Below, piece after piece: positions 1 through 6,564 of a stretch of DNA of 28,074 nucleotides. A program made the translations under genes and the position numbers. Source of the stretch: Streptomyces sp. NRRL S-350 (lineage in GTDB: Bacteria; Actinomycetota; Actinomycetes; Streptomycetales; Streptomycetaceae); the NCBI RefSeq assembly GCF_000719705.1, contig NZ_JOHO01000071.1, forward strand, positions 1 to 28,074. The letters are read 5' to 3'. Positions within the stretch are counted from its first letter, which is position 1, and the number at the start of each line of letters is the position of its first letter. A model generated the notes under the pieces. That model was given only the letters and a program-made list of their open reading frames with translations. It had not been told where the DNA came from and did not search any database.

Positions 1-442
1 CTTATCAGATGTTTTCCGCTCCGTTTCCGGGGCTTCGATCATCCAACTCGCCGGTGTCTTCCGGGGCTTGACGCCCTGTCCGACGTTTCAAACTCTAGCT
101 GATCCCCGCCTCGAAAGGCGAATCCAGCCGCAATCCGATAAACACGCAAAGCGAATACGTGTCGGAGTCGTACGTGCCCATGGCAAGCGCGACCCGGCCC
201 GAACCGGGAAGTGGTGTTTCAAAGGATTGGCCGCCCCGGGACCGTCCGCGCAGATGCGTGTCCGGTGCTCCCAGCCGAGCGACTGGGAGACAGTACTCCC
301 ACTCCGCGCCCGAAAACAAATGCCCGGGTCGGGAGGTGCCGACGCACCGGCGCGTCCCGACCCGGGGCCGTCACGATGTCCCGCGGTCCTGCGGTCCTGC
401 AGTCCAGCCGCCCAACTGTGCCGCCGGGCCCCGCCTGTGCCC
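1..442. other. Non-coding left edge
   Basis: I see no convincing gene here on either strand. The long plus-strand open frames that start here run antisense through the phospholipase gene and look like GC-composition artefacts. The only clear structure is the terminator hairpin at 323-366. A short imperfect 8-base tandem repeat (GCGGTCCT twice, then GCAGTCCA) lies at 383-406. Bases 1-300 are somewhat richer in A/T than the coding part of the window, but I recognise no tRNA or attachment site. Confidence 0.6.
323..366 (-). terminator. Rho-independent terminator after the phospholipase gene
   Basis: Perfect 12-base arms, CCCGGGTCGGGA (323-334) and TCCCGACCCGGG (355-366), enclose a 20-base loop that can itself fold (GGTGC/GCACC). 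On the minus strand the stem is followed by CATTTGTTTTC (311-322), a T-rich tail that is unusual in this GC-rich DNA. It lies about 76 bases beyond the stop codon at 443, so it most likely ends the phospholipase transcript. Confidence 0.85.
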
Positions 443-1432
443 TTACTTGAACAGGCGGTCGCCGCTGGTGGCCATGCGGTGGGTGGAGCTGTGGTGGTTC
501 ACCCAGTCGCGGACGAGGTTGACGGCGTTGGCGCACTGCCAGCTGTTGTCGTACTCCCGCACGCCGGTGAAGGCGCCGTAGCCGGCGATGATGCCGTCCA
601 CGCGTGCGTCGCCCAGCAGCTTGTCGACGTACCAGGGGTCGTTGTAGGTGGTGGTCCAGGACAGCGTGGCCGCGAGTTGGCCCGCGGCGCGGTCCGTGGC
701 TCCCTTCTTCAGTTCCGCGCACGTGTTGTAGGTGGGTTCCGTGCAGTTGCCGAAGCCCTTGGTGATGTCGCTGTCGCCGTAGTCCATGGCCCGGTGGCCG
801 GTGGGGAAGCCGGATCCGGACTGCTCGAAGGCGCTGCGGACCTTGTCGCGGCTCCCGGTCGTGGTGATGCCCTCCAGGGGGCCGAGCTTGCCTTCGAGGC
901 TCTTCCAGCCCCGGCCGCCGACGTCCGGGGTGTTCCCGCCGTGGTACTCGTAGAACCCGTAGAGCACCTGGATGCCGGCGGCCGTCAGCCGCTGCGCCTT
1001 GTCACGGAGTCCGGCGACGCTGCAGGTTCGGTTCGGTGCCTCTCCGCAGTAGTTCGGGTCCTTGATGTCCAGCCAGACCAGTGACAGTCGGCGCCCCGCG
1101 TTGGCGTTGGAGACGATCCGGTCGATCATGCTGTCGAAGCTGGGGCCCAGCCGGTTCTCGCCGGCGGAGGAGCAGTCGTGGTAGGCGCGCCATTCGTTCG
1201 GGTTCCACCAGGCGCATACGTCGATCTCGATGCCGTTGGCGCCGTGGTTGATCGCGGCGTCCACGCCGTCCAGGGTGTCGACCCGGTGCGCGATGGCGTA
1301 GATCGGGTGTCGCTGGTCGGCTGCCGCCGCCGGGGTCGTACCGACCGCGGTGGCACCGGCGATCCCGCACAGCGTCGCCATCAGGGCCGCCGCCGTCCGC
1401 GGGCCTGAGCCGTTCCTGAGGTGAGTGGTCAA
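443..1432 (-). CDS. Secreted sphingomyelinase D / phospholipase D-like protein (GDPD-like fold)
   Basis: Predicted secreted phospholipase of the sphingomyelinase D family, which removes the choline head group from sphingomyelin or lysophosphatidylcholine using a metal-dependent GDPD-like TIM barrel. Counting from the TTG start (329 aa), the expected catalytic residues are all visible: His49 (IAHRVD), Glu69 and Asp71 (GIEIDV), His85 (AYHD) and Asp122 (LDIKD). A C-terminal TYNDPW segment resembles the family's tail motif. The N-terminus has a hydrophobic stretch ending in TTPAAAAD, a good signal peptide. I chose TTG at 1432 because GAAGGAG lies 8 bases upstream; an in-frame ATG at 1471 would add 13 residues but has a weaker ribosome site. 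The open frame continues to 2311 without support. It has its own candidate PHO-box-like upstream region and terminator, so it is probably not part of the CIS operon. Exact substrate is unknown. Confidence 0.85.
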   Translation of the reverse strand: MTTHLRNGSGPRTAAALMATLCGIAGATAVGTTPAAAADQRHPIYAIAHRVDTLDGVDAAINHGANGIEIDVCAWWNPNEWRAYHDCSSAGENRLGPSFDSMIDRIVSNANAGRRLSLVWLDIKDPNYCGEAPNRTCSVAGLRDKAQRLTAAGIQVLYGFYEYHGGNTPDVGGRGWKSLEGKLGPLEGITTTGSRDKVRSAFEQSGSGFPTGHRAMDYGDSDITKGFGNCTEPTYNTCAELKKGATDRAAGQLAATLSWTTTYNDPWYVDKLLGDARVDGIIAGYGAFTGVREYDNSWQCANAVNLVRDWVNHHSSTHRMATSGDRLFK

Positions 1433-1490
1433 GGAGGACACTCCTTCTCGCGAGATTCTTGAGATGAACATGACTATCCCATCGATCGCG

Positions 1491-1523
1491 CGTTGACGCA
1501 CAGTAAACGAACCATAAACGGAC
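1491..1523 (-). promoter_or_regulatory. Candidate PHO box: three 11-base direct repeats upstream of the phospholipase gene
   Basis: Read on the minus strand, three consecutive 11-base units occur with no spacer: GTCCGTTTATG (1513-1523), GTTCGTTTACT (1502-1512) and GTGCGTCAACG (1491-1501). Streptomyces PhoP sites are built of 11-base direct repeat units with a conserved GTTCACC-like half. Here the fifth base is G rather than A in every unit, so the match is imperfect. A phosphate-controlled phospholipase would make biological sense. The element ends about 20 bases upstream of the alternative ATG and 59 upstream of the TTG. Confidence 0.5.
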
Positions 1524-1607
1524 CGTGCGCTTGTCCGCAGAACGAGCGTGTGCTGAAAGCCCGTTGATCGGCAGTCAGGCTCCGGTCCAGCTCCGTGCCG
1601 TCCCGTC

Positions 1608-1645
1608 GTCCGGGCCCCCGGCAGCGGGACGAGGGGAGCCCGGAC
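1608..1645 (-). terminator. Candidate terminator hairpin after the CIS operon
   Basis: Inverted repeat with 8-base perfect arms GTCCGGGC (1608-1615) and GCCCGGAC (1638-1645) and a 22-base loop, about 70 bases past the stop codon of the last CIS-locus gene. There is no T-tract, which is common for streptomycete terminators but lowers confidence. Confidence 0.4.
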
Positions 1646-1683
1646 GGCTCGGTGCGACGGGGACAGGGACACCGACGGGGACA

Positions 1684-1719
1684 GGGACGGGAACGGGCTC
1701 AGGGACGGGAACGGGCTCA
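1684..1719. repeat. 18-bp tandem duplication across the stop codon of the zinc-ribbon gene
   Basis: The unit GGGACGGGAACGGGCTCA occurs at 1684-1701 and again, identically, at 1702-1719. The last three bases of the second copy are the stop codon (TGA on the minus strand) of the zinc-ribbon membrane protein. A looser GGGACA/GGGACG-rich tract extends to about 1660. Confidence 0.85.
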
Positions 1720-3069
1720 GGTGCGCTTGAAGAACTCCACCTCGGCCAGGGCGATGGCGCGGCCGGGGTCGGCGCCGGCGGCCTCGCGGATGGTGAGCTT
1801 CACCTGGACGGCGTCGCTGATCCCGGTCGCCACGGTTTGCGGACCCGGCTGGTCGTTGAGCGTGACCTGCTGACCGTGCGACTTCCCGTGCGCGTCCGTG
1901 ACCTCCAAGGACAGGACGAGGGGGCGGCCCTGCTGCTTGTACTGCTGCGGATCCGCCGAGCCGCCATTGTGGATGATCAGGTCCACCAGCCGGAACGGCG
2001 TGCGGAAGGAGAAGGTGACGGAGTCCCCGACCGCGGGTGCCCCCCAGTAGGTGTTGGTGAGTCCGTCGTCGGCCGCCGTCGCCGGGTGGCCCTCGACCGC
2101 GGCGCTCGCCGAGGCCGCGGCGGGGGTGATCGGCGCGGTGCCGCGGAGCTTGTCCAGCACGTCCTGGTAGACGTCCTTTCCGGTCGGGTACAGCAGGATC
2201 CCCGCGACCACCACGGCGGCCAGCACGAGCAGTGCGATGGTTCGGCGCAGCGCGTTGCCCGAACCGCCGATTCGCACCCGGCGCCGGAACGGCCAGCGGG
2301 TGCGCCACCACGGCAGTTTCGGCGGGGGTGCGGTGAGGGTCAGTGGGGCCGCGCAGCGGCGGCAGAACCGGCGGTCGGGCAGGTTGGGGGTGCCGCAGCG
2401 GGGGCAGGGCGGCCCGTCCGGGGTCTCATCGGCTGTGGAGGCCCGGACGACCGGGCGGGGTGCGACCGGCTTGGCGGGTTGCACGGCCACGGGGTCGGTC
2501 GACGGTTCGGGCGCCTGGGCGGCGGCCGCTGCCGATGCGGGAGCGGAGGCCGGGGCCGGGGCCGATTCGGAGGCCGGAGCAGCAGCGGGAACGGGATTCG
2601 GAGCGGACGCAGGGCCAGAGGCAGGCGCAGGAGCCGACGCGGGAGTCGCCCGCACCCGGGCGGAGGTCGAGCGCGGCGGCTCGGCGGGCGGCGAGGTCTG
2701 CGGTTCCCCGCTCGACGGGGTCGGCGGCTCGGTGTCCGCGGCGGGCGGTTGCTCCTTCCCGCCGCGGGTCACCCGTCGCGAAACGGTCCGCCAGGTGGAT
2801 TCGGTCCGCGAGGGCCTGGGCGGCGCAGCGGGCGCGGCCTCGGACACCCCGGTCGTAGGGCCGGCCTGCGCAGACGCGGCCTGCGTCGGCTCGGCCTCCG
2901 CGGGCTCGGTCCGCGCGGGCTCGGCCTGGGCGGGCTCGGCCTGGGCGGGCGCGGCGGCTGGTGCCGCCGTGGCGGCGCGGCCGTGCGACCAGCCGAGGTA
3001 GGCACCGCAGTTGCCGCAGAAGTCGTCCCCCTCCCCGTTGGCCGTTCCGCAGTCGGGGCACACCGGCAT
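1717..3069 (-). CDS. Zinc-ribbon single-pass membrane protein with C-terminal discoidin/glycan-binding-like domain (CisA-like)
   Basis: 450 aa. The N-terminus is a zinc ribbon (CPDC at residues 4-7, CGNC at 18-21), followed by about 190 residues of Pro/Ala/Glu-rich disorder. A second zinc ribbon follows (CPRC...CRRC, about 217-238), then a strongly basic stretch (RTRWPFRRRVR), one membrane helix (IALLVLAAVVVAGILLY, about 276-294), and a C-terminal beta domain (about 330-450) resembling the NADase-type glycan-binding/discoidin family. The positive charges before the helix predict the N-terminus inside and the C-terminal domain outside. The start has GGAGG upstream and lies 3 bases after the preceding stop. 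It is the last gene of the CIS run, and a bitopic protein in this setting matches what is reported for the Streptomyces CIS membrane-attachment protein CisA. The assignment rests on architecture and position, without an alignment. Confidence 0.75.
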   Translation of the reverse strand: MPVCPDCGTANGEGDDFCGNCGAYLGWSHGRAATAAPAAAPAQAEPAQAEPARTEPAEAEPTQAASAQAGPTTGVSEAAPAAPPRPSRTESTWRTVSRRVTRGGKEQPPAADTEPPTPSSGEPQTSPPAEPPRSTSARVRATPASAPAPASGPASAPNPVPAAAPASESAPAPASAPASAAAAAQAPEPSTDPVAVQPAKPVAPRPVVRASTADETPDGPPCPRCGTPNLPDRRFCRRCAAPLTLTAPPPKLPWWRTRWPFRRRVRIGGSGNALRRTIALLVLAAVVVAGILLYPTGKDVYQDVLDKLRGTAPITPAAASASAAVEGHPATAADDGLTNTYWGAPAVGDSVTFSFRTPFRLVDLIIHNGGSADPQQYKQQGRPLVLSLEVTDAHGKSHGQQVTLNDQPGPQTVATGISDAVQVKLTIREAAGADPGRAIALAEVEFFKRT

Positions 3070-3072
3070 CCG

Positions 3073-3756
3073 TCAGTCCTCCGCTCGCCCGGGTGGACCG
3101 GGCAGGATCTCCACCCGGCAGGTCAGGTGGACCGGGCAGCCCGCCCTGACGACAGCCAACACCTGTTCTTCGTCGAGCCCTTGGCCGGGCGCTCTGTCCA
3201 GTCCCTGGCCGGGCGCCTCGTCCGGCCCTTGCCCGGGCCCCTCGTCCAGCTCTTGCTCGGGCCCGTCGTCCGGCCCTCTGGCCGGCCCCTCGTCCGGCCC
3301 CGGGCCGCGCAGCGGCCAGACCCGGACCAGCAGTTCGCCGTTCGGCGCGGGCGGCAGCCCGGCACCGGCGGCGGTGGACCAGGAAGCGCCGCCGCCGTCC
3401 ACGATCTCGGCGCCGGCGCCCAGCACCAGGCGCAGCCGTTCGGCGAGTCCGCGCCGGGTGCCGCGCCAGCGGTGCAGTTCCACCGCGCGTTCGACCACCG
3501 CACGGCGCACCTCCTCCGGCCACGCCGGGTCGACGTCCACCGCTACCCAGGACGCCAGCCAGTCGAGGAAGTCGGGCGGCGCGAGGCGGGGCCGGAAGTA
3601 CGCGGGCAGGCTGTCCAGGGTGGTGAAGACGGGGGCGAGGACGGTGTCCAGGCCGGCCGTGAACCGCTGGGCGAAGTCGTCCTCGGCGAACAGCGCGGGG
3701 AGGAGTTCGCCGATCGGGTGCGGGCTGGGCAGTCCCGGGATGGCTGCTCGGGTCAT
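3073..3756 (-). CDS. Tail protein I-like baseplate wedge protein (CIS baseplate)
   Basis: 227 aa, probable baseplate wedge component related to the phage tail protein I / TIGR02242 group. Evidence: an N-terminal helical segment with the pattern LPALFAEDDFAQRFTAGLD, then FLDWLASWV (63-71), then HRWRGTRRGLAERLRLVLG (95-113), all typical of these proteins, and its position directly after baseplate J. The expected C-terminal beta strands (ELLVRVWPL at 141-149 and VHLTCRVEI at 209-217) are separated by about 46 residues of an acidic Gly/Pro repeat (152-197). That insertion is unusual. The start overlaps the end of the baseplate J gene by four bases (ATGA), so translation is probably coupled. Confidence 0.8.
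   Translation of the reverse strand: MTRAAIPGLPSPHPIGELLPALFAEDDFAQRFTAGLDTVLAPVFTTLDSLPAYFRPRLAPPDFLDWLASWVAVDVDPAWPEEVRRAVVERAVELHRWRGTRRGLAERLRLVLGAGAEIVDGGGASWSTAAGAGLPPAPNGELLVRVWPLRGPGPDEGPARGPDDGPEQELDEGPGQGPDEAPGQGLDRAPGQGLDEEQVLAVVRAGCPVHLTCRVEILPGPPGRAED
3166..3303 (-). repeat. Octapeptide-coding tandem repeat inside the wedge gene
   Basis: About five to six degenerate 24-base units encode an eight-residue repeat of the type QGLDEAPG / QGPDEAPG / RGPDDGPE, at residues 152-197 of the wedge protein. The unit length is a multiple of three, so copy-number changes keep the frame. The repeat is acidic and Gly/Pro-rich, hence probably a flexible surface loop. Confidence 0.85.
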
Positions 3757-5714
3757 GACGGCCCGCCCTCGGCCTGGGTGGTGACGATGACCTGGTGCTG
3801 GTGGGAGAAGACGAGGGCGTCCGGCAGGACTTCCACCCGCTCGGCCGGCGCGCCCCGGCGTCCGGTGATCGGGTCCGCCGGGAACAGTCGCAGTTCCTCG
3901 ACCCCCGCGACGGCGGCGACTCGCTGGAGCACCGCGAACACCTCGCCGTACTGCACCGCTCGGCCGAACGGCCAGCCGGAGCCGTCGGCGCCGCCGCGCA
4001 ACGGGTTGAGGTACCGGTACAGCGCCGCGAGGACCGCCTCACGGACCCGGTCGGGGTCCGCGGCGCGGGTGGTGAGCCGGGCGACCACCGTCACGCCCTG
4101 GTAGGCGGGGGGCTGTACGAGGATCCGGGTGCCGATCAGCCGGCGCTCGTCGAGGGCCCTGGCGACGGCGGCCAGCACCTGCTCGTCGGGGATCAGCTGC
4201 TCGAACCGCAGCCGGTCGCCCTCGTCCGCGACCGCGTCGGGGACCACCAGCACCCGCACCGCCCCCGCCTCACCCGGGCCGGCGGGCACGCAGCTGATCC
4301 GGGCGGCGGACGGCGCGGCCTGGCGGGCGATCAGCTCGAAGTCCCCGGCCGTGACGGCGCGCTCCTGCAACCTCAGCTGGTGCGGGGCGCGCAGCTTGGC
4401 GTTCTCCACGGTCTCGCCGTCGACGCCGCCCCGCGCCGCCTCCCGGTTGTCGACCCGGGCGATGTACGGGACCGAGCTGCGCAGCACCGTGATCGTGCTC
4501 CGGGCGACGTTGCCCGCGATGCCGCCGCCGGTGCGGTAGTGCGGGACGCGCAGCCGGGCGCCCTTGGGCGGCACCGCGCCGAAGGCCCGCAGGCTGCCGT
4601 CGGGTTCGCGCACCGCGGGCGGGAACTGGAACTCGCCGGTGGTCGCGTCGAGCACCACGTGCCGGTCGGTCGGCGCCGAGTCGCCGAAGTGCTCGACGAG
4701 TGTCCACGGCTCCCATCCGTCGCCGGCCGCGACCTCGACCACCGGCGGCTCGCCGTCGAGCAGGACCGGTGGCCGGGCGAGCGTGAAGCGCTGGCCGGCG
4801 ACCCCTTCCGAGGAGCCGAGCGGCGTGTCGGTGACGGTCTGCGCGTGGACGACGGTCGCGGTGCCGCCGACGGTGAACACCTCGGCCCGGCGGACGGTGG
4901 GCGACTCGGAGTAGAACGGCTGGCCCGGCTGCGGCTCGGTGACCCGGCAGCGCAGCCAGCCGGCCCGCCGCCCGGCGACCACCGACGCGGTGTGCCCGGC
5001 GGGCACGAAGACGACGACTTCGCCGGGCCGGTTGAGGCCGCCGGTGGTGTCGCTGCCGGTCTCGCAGCCGATCCAGCGAGCGCCGTCCCACACCTCCCAG
5101 GCCAGGGGCGGTTGGCGCGGGTCGACGCCGACGCCCTCCACCCGGCTGTCCAGCCGGACGACCAGGATGCAGCGCGGTACGACGGTCGGCAGGGCGAAGA
5201 GCATGGCGTCCCCGGCCGCGGGGCGCTGCTGGAAGCACCGGACGTCGGCCCCGTCGGCCAGCCGGGCGGTGCCGTCGGACTGCTCGCCGGAGGCGTTGAC
5301 GGTGACCAGCCGTTCCAGCGAGCTGGGGACGATCGGCAGGTCGTCGGCGGTGGAGAAGACCACCGCCTCATCGGTCTCGGTGCGCAGCGTGGAGACTTCG
5401 GTGCCCGCCCGCAGCAGGACCGTCTCGGGTTGCGGGGCGGAGAGCCAGAAGTCGACCTCGGCCCGGGCCGCGGCGGGCGGGAAGAGCCGGATGCCCAGCA
5501 GGTCGAGGAAGGCGGAGTAGTTCTTCTCCGGTACCCGGTTCAGCCGGTAGAGCAGTTGGTCCACCAGGTAGGCGAAGGTCTCGATGAGGGTGACGCCCGG
5601 GTCGGAGACGTTGTGGTCGGTCCATTCGGGCGCGCGCTGCTGGACGTACCGCTTGGCCTCGTCGACGAGTTGCTGGAAGCGGCGGTCGTCCAGGTTCGGG
5701 GAGGGCAGTGCCAT
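3753..5714 (-). CDS. cis11: Baseplate J family protein (CIS baseplate wedge)
   Basis: 653 aa, putative baseplate assembly protein of the gp47/baseplate J family (TIGR02243-like). The N-terminal region (about residues 33-66: NVSDPGVTLIETFAYLVDQL followed by YRLNRVPEKNY) is the hallmark of the family. The central part contains beta-rich insertions, and the J core with GGGIAGNV and VENAKLRAPHQL lies around residues 400-460. In phage tails and eCIS this protein joins the gp25-like wedge to form the hexagonal plate that triggers sheath contraction. Its start shares one base with the end of the gp25-like gene, and it overlaps the next gene by four. The symbol follows Streptomyces/Afp numbering. Confidence 0.92.
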   Translation of the reverse strand: MALPSPNLDDRRFQQLVDEAKRYVQQRAPEWTDHNVSDPGVTLIETFAYLVDQLLYRLNRVPEKNYSAFLDLLGIRLFPPAAARAEVDFWLSAPQPETVLLRAGTEVSTLRTETDEAVVFSTADDLPIVPSSLERLVTVNASGEQSDGTARLADGADVRCFQQRPAAGDAMLFALPTVVPRCILVVRLDSRVEGVGVDPRQPPLAWEVWDGARWIGCETGSDTTGGLNRPGEVVVFVPAGHTASVVAGRRAGWLRCRVTEPQPGQPFYSESPTVRRAEVFTVGGTATVVHAQTVTDTPLGSSEGVAGQRFTLARPPVLLDGEPPVVEVAAGDGWEPWTLVEHFGDSAPTDRHVVLDATTGEFQFPPAVREPDGSLRAFGAVPPKGARLRVPHYRTGGGIAGNVARSTITVLRSSVPYIARVDNREAARGGVDGETVENAKLRAPHQLRLQERAVTAGDFELIARQAAPSAARISCVPAGPGEAGAVRVLVVPDAVADEGDRLRFEQLIPDEQVLAAVARALDERRLIGTRILVQPPAYQGVTVVARLTTRAADPDRVREAVLAALYRYLNPLRGGADGSGWPFGRAVQYGEVFAVLQRVAAVAGVEELRLFPADPITGRRGAPAERVEVLPDALVFSHQHQVIVTTQAEGGPS

Positions 5715-6136
5715 CAGTTCTCGCTCCCGTCCGCCGAGCTGGGGGACTCCGGGATCGTGTAGAAGGGGAAGACCAGGTTGCGGCGGTCGTTCGTGGCGCG
5801 GACGGTGTAGTGCACGTCGATGTAGAGCGTGCCCTCCTCGATGCTGTCGAAGGCGATCACCACGTCGTCGACCTCGATGCGCGGCTCCCAGCGTTCCAGG
5901 GCGATGCGCACCTCGCGTGCGATCCGTCCGGCGGTGGTGCTGTCGCCGGGGGCGAAGACGTACTCGTGGATGCCGCAGCCGAACTCGGGCCGCATCGGCC
6001 GCTCGCCGGGGGCCGTGCCGAGGATGAGCCGGATGGCCTCCGCGATCTCCCGCTCCCGGTCGACCATGCCGATGCCGCCGGTGGCGTTCACCCGCAGCGG
6101 GAAGGCCCAGCCCCGGCCGATGAAGCTCGCGCTCAT
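5714..6136 (-). CDS. cis9: gp25-like baseplate wedge protein (GPW/gp25 family)
   Basis: 140 aa, about the usual length for the GPW/gp25 lysozyme-like wedge family (no enzymatic role expected). Recognised by the N-terminal pattern GRGWAFPLRVNATGGIGMVD, the central EAIRLILGTAPGERPMRPEFGCGIHEYVF and the terminal strands of the form DVHYTVRATNDRRNLVFPF. This protein connects the sheath to the spike/hub and nucleates sheath assembly in related systems. A good ribosome site (AGGAGG) precedes the ATG. It lies between PAAR and baseplate J, the expected order. Confidence 0.93.
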   Translation of the reverse strand: MSASFIGRGWAFPLRVNATGGIGMVDREREIAEAIRLILGTAPGERPMRPEFGCGIHEYVFAPGDSTTAGRIAREVRIALERWEPRIEVDDVVIAFDSIEEGTLYIDVHYTVRATNDRRNLVFPFYTIPESPSSADGSEN

Positions 6137-6170
6137 GCGCCCGCCCTCCTGTTCCGCTCGTCGCGCCGGC

Positions 6171-6482
6171 TCATATGACGCCTCCGATCAGCACGTTGAG
6201 CGCACCGGAGGTGATGGTGGCGCCGCAGGTCGTCTTGTCCTCCACGCGGGCGGCGGGGAGTCCGCCGATCAGCACCATTCCCCTGGTGGCCGTGCCGAGG
6301 GAGGGCTCGACGAGGTTGGCGGGGCCCATTTCCGCGTGCGGGACGCAGACGTGGAGGCTGCCGACGACCGCGGCGGGTCGGCCGCCGATCAGCACGGTCG
6401 CCACCTTGAGGGCGCCCGGCGGCGGGGTGGTGAGGGCGCCGCCGTGGTCGGTGAGGTCGCCGGTCCGGGCTGCGGGGGGCAT
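6171..6482 (-). CDS. cis10: PAAR-like spike-tip protein
   Basis: 103 aa from the ATG at 6482, which has GGAG seven bases upstream; a start at 6524 is possible but has no ribosome site. The sequence shows PAAR-type features: GDLTDHGG near the start, paired VLIGG(R/L)PAA segments, conserved HVCVPH and DKTTCGATITSGALNVLIGG. PAAR proteins cap the VgrG spike with a sharp cone, often coordinating a metal through His/Cys residues. It lies directly downstream of the spike gene and 34 bases upstream of the gp25-like gene. Confidence 0.9.
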   Translation of the reverse strand: MPPAARTGDLTDHGGALTTPPPGALKVATVLIGGRPAAVVGSLHVCVPHAEMGPANLVEPSLGTATRGMVLIGGLPAARVEDKTTCGATITSGALNVLIGGVI

Positions 6483-6502
6483 GTACGGTCTCCATTCCGA
6501 TG

Positions 6503-6524
6503 GTGCCCCCTGAAACGCGGGCAC
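6503..6524 (+). other. Hairpin with T-rich tail, antisense to the CIS operon
   Basis: Arms GTGCCC (6503-6508) and GGGCAC (6519-6524) enclose a 10-base loop. On the plus strand they are followed by GAATTTTCTTTCTG, the most AT-rich patch between the spike and PAAR genes. In plus orientation this looks like a small terminator. On the minus strand it lies just before the PAAR ribosome site. Its role is unknown. Confidence 0.4.
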
Positions 6525-6564
6525 GAATTTTCTTTCTGCTGCGGTCTTTCTGGTGCTTCGTCAG

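Noticed and set aside
1..60. Possible tRNA end or attachment site at the left edge
   Set aside because: No T-arm pairing or CCA-type acceptor could be built, and no integrase or duplicated site is seen.
443..1432. Phospholipase as a CIS-delivered effector
   Set aside because: A clear signal peptide, a separate upstream regulatory region and its own terminator suggest ordinary Sec export rather than loading into the tube.
1433..2311. Extension of the phospholipase frame upstream to 2311
   Set aside because: The extension encodes Ser/Pro/Arg-rich sequence overlapping the zinc-ribbon gene, and would bury the signal peptide far inside the protein.
1525..4104. 859-codon plus-strand open frame
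   Set aside because: It runs antisense to the zinc-ribbon, wedge and baseplate J genes. Its Gly/Arg/Ala-rich product is typical of GC-rich shadow frames, and no start signal or family motif is seen.
6503..6524. Riboswitch before the PAAR gene
   Set aside because: The stem is short and there is no recognisable aptamer core.
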